Source: Bacteroidales bacterium
GTDB lineage: Bacteria > Bacteroidota > Bacteroidia > Bacteroidales > UBA932
Length of the DNA: 8,065 nucleotides
NCBI GenBank assembly: GCA_021443605.1
Contig: JABUTQ010000252.1
Coordinates: 1-8,065, forward strand
Direction: 5' to 3'
Below are positions 7,118 through 8,065 of the stretch, piece after piece (the first letter of the stretch is position 1; every line of letters begins with the position of its first letter). A program made the translations under genes and the position numbers. The notes beneath the pieces were generated by a model that made no database searches, was not told the origin of the DNA, and saw nothing but the letters and a program-made list of their open reading frames with translations.

Positions 7118-8065
7118 ATGAGAATCAGGATTTTTTCAATCTTTGTTACAACGGTTTTGTGTATGTTTGCCTGCAATTGCAGCAAAAATGAAACTCCCGA
7201 AGTCAAGACGGGAACCGTAAAGGTTGCTCCGTCGAAGATAGATGCAACTATGGATGCCGCCGTCTATGAGTTGAATCTGACGGCCGATTGCGAATGGGGA
7301 ATTGCCGTAGAGGACAAGAGTTGGGTGAGTGTTTCTCCGAGTGGCGGTCTTTCAGGTACATCAACCGTCAAGGTGAAAGTGGAGAAGAATGGAACTTTCA
7401 AGGAGAGGTCAACAACAATTGTTATAAATTATCCTTCTTCAAGTATCTCTATTCCAATTGTTCAGGATTGTGAGAAAGTGGACGACAGCATCAAGGCTCC
7501 GGAAGGATACACCCTTATCTGGCACGATGAGTTCAACGAAGGAAATGTTCCGAGCAACCAGTGGCGCCACGAGGTGCAGAACTCCGGCTGGGTGAACAAC
7601 GAGTTGCAGAATTATCGCAACGGAACGGCTGATGGCAAGCGTGTTACCGAGGTGAAGGACGGAACGCTCCGCATCAATTGTTTCAAGGGGAGCGACGGAA
7701 AGATTTATTCCGGCCGTATCTATGCTTGTGAAGATCCCGGTATCAAATATGGTTATATAGAGGCCCGAATCAAATTGCCTAAAGGAAAGGGGACCTGGCC
7801 GGCATTCTGGATGATGCCCTGCAAGGTCGATTGGGCAAATGAAGGATGGCCCAAGTGCGGTGAGATAGATATTATGGAAGAGGTGGGTTGCGTGCCCAAC
7901 GAAGTGTCATCGAGCCTCCACGCAGAGGGACACAACCACACGAACAATACGCAAGTGACTAAGGCTGTGACGATTAAAAATGCGGAAGGGGAGTTCCACA
8001 CATACTCAATCGAGTGGACGGAGCAGAATATCACCACTTATGTCGATGGTGCCAAACTCCTTTCG
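7118..8065 (+). CDS. BACON-GH16 endo-beta-glucanase lipoprotein (laminarinase type), 3' partial
   Basis: This enzyme is predicted to cut internal linkages of beta-1,3-glucan or mixed-linkage beta-glucan by the retaining mechanism. The 316 codons seen remain open at the window edge. Residues 1-18 are a lipoprotein signal ending M-F-A-C, with Cys19 favoured over Cys21 because Asn precedes Cys21. Residues ~32-118 are a BACON domain: W60 and W69, V-S-P-S-G-G, R97, and terminal I-V-Q-D. GH16 begins near 128 with L-I-W-H-D-E-F-N, then G-W-V-N-N-E-L-Q-N-Y (157-166), YGYIEARIKLPKGKGTWPAF (211-230) followed by WMMP, and G-E-I-D-I-M-E (248-254). Glu249 is the expected nucleophile and Glu254 the acid/base. 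The E-x-D-x-x-E spacing is the beta-bulge form of laminarinases, agarases and carrageenases rather than of classical lichenases. About 80-100 C-terminal residues are probably missing. ATG 7118 is the start nearest the signal peptide. It is preceded by a T-rich leader and no Shine-Dalgarno site. Confidence 0.94.
   Translation, partial: MRIRIFSIFVTTVLCMFACNCSKNETPEVKTGTVKVAPSKIDATMDAAVYELNLTADCEWGIAVEDKSWVSVSPSGGLSGTSTVKVKVEKNGTFKERSTTIVINYPSSSISIPIVQDCEKVDDSIKAPEGYTLIWHDEFNEGNVPSNQWRHEVQNSGWVNNELQNYRNGTADGKRVTEVKDGTLRINCFKGSDGKIYSGRIYACEDPGIKYGYIEARIKLPKGKGTWPAFWMMPCKVDWANEGWPKCGEIDIMEEVGCVPNEVSSSLHAEGHNHTNNTQVTKAVTIKNAEGEFHTYSIEWTEQNITTYVDGAKLLS

Noticed and set aside
4583..7125. Similar leaders before the SGBP and GH16 genes (TTAATTTT followed by ATGAGAAT)
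   Set aside because: The match is short, AT-rich and around start codons, so it is likely chance or a general initiation preference rather than a shared operator.
1..8065. A wholly new system, mobile element, CRISPR array or RNA gene
   Set aside because: All four coding regions fall into known PUL families, the gaps are short, and no inverted terminal repeats, spacer arrays, or tRNA/rRNA-like folds were seen.

Overview
The window is one end-to-end stretch of a polysaccharide utilization locus (PUL) from a member of the Bacteroidota, most likely Bacteroidales. Four genes lie head to tail on the + strand: a SusC-type TonB-dependent transporter (5' end cut off), a SusD-type lipoprotein, a large multidomain surface glycan-binding lipoprotein, and a BACON-GH16 endo-beta-glucanase lipoprotein (3' end cut off). 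The susC-susD pair, the BACON domain, the lipoprotein signals and the AT-rich leaders without Shine-Dalgarno sites are all typical of this phylum. Genus cannot be read from the sequence.

Layout: bases 1-3042 encode SusC, in frame from the first base. After a 16-base gap containing a GGAGG ribosome binding site, SusD runs 3059-4576. After 21 AT-rich bases, the glycan-binding protein runs 4598-7033. It has a lipoprotein signal, a PKD-like N-terminal domain, two diverged copies of a Gly/Cys/Trp-rich module (A1, A2), and two nearly identical CBM4-like modules (B1, B2). An 84-base gap follows (7034-7117), which holds a GC-rich hairpin with a T-tract that looks like an intrinsic terminator. The GH16 gene starts at 7118 and is still open at the window end.

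Inferred working model: the GH16 enzyme cuts beta-1,3-glucan (laminarin-like) or mixed-linkage beta-glucan at the cell surface. The SGBP and SusD capture the chains, and SusC imports the oligosaccharides into the periplasm using TonB energy. The GH16 active site has the EIDIME form (E-x-D-x-x-E), which supports a beta-1,3-glucan-type target. From memory, gut Bacteroides beta-glucan PULs with the order susC-susD-SGBP-GH16 have been described. The window is therefore best read as a recognisable PUL rather than a new system. The least ordinary parts are the repeat structure of the SGBP and the terminator-like element placed before the enzyme gene. No tRNA, rRNA, CRISPR array, insertion sequence or - strand gene was supported.
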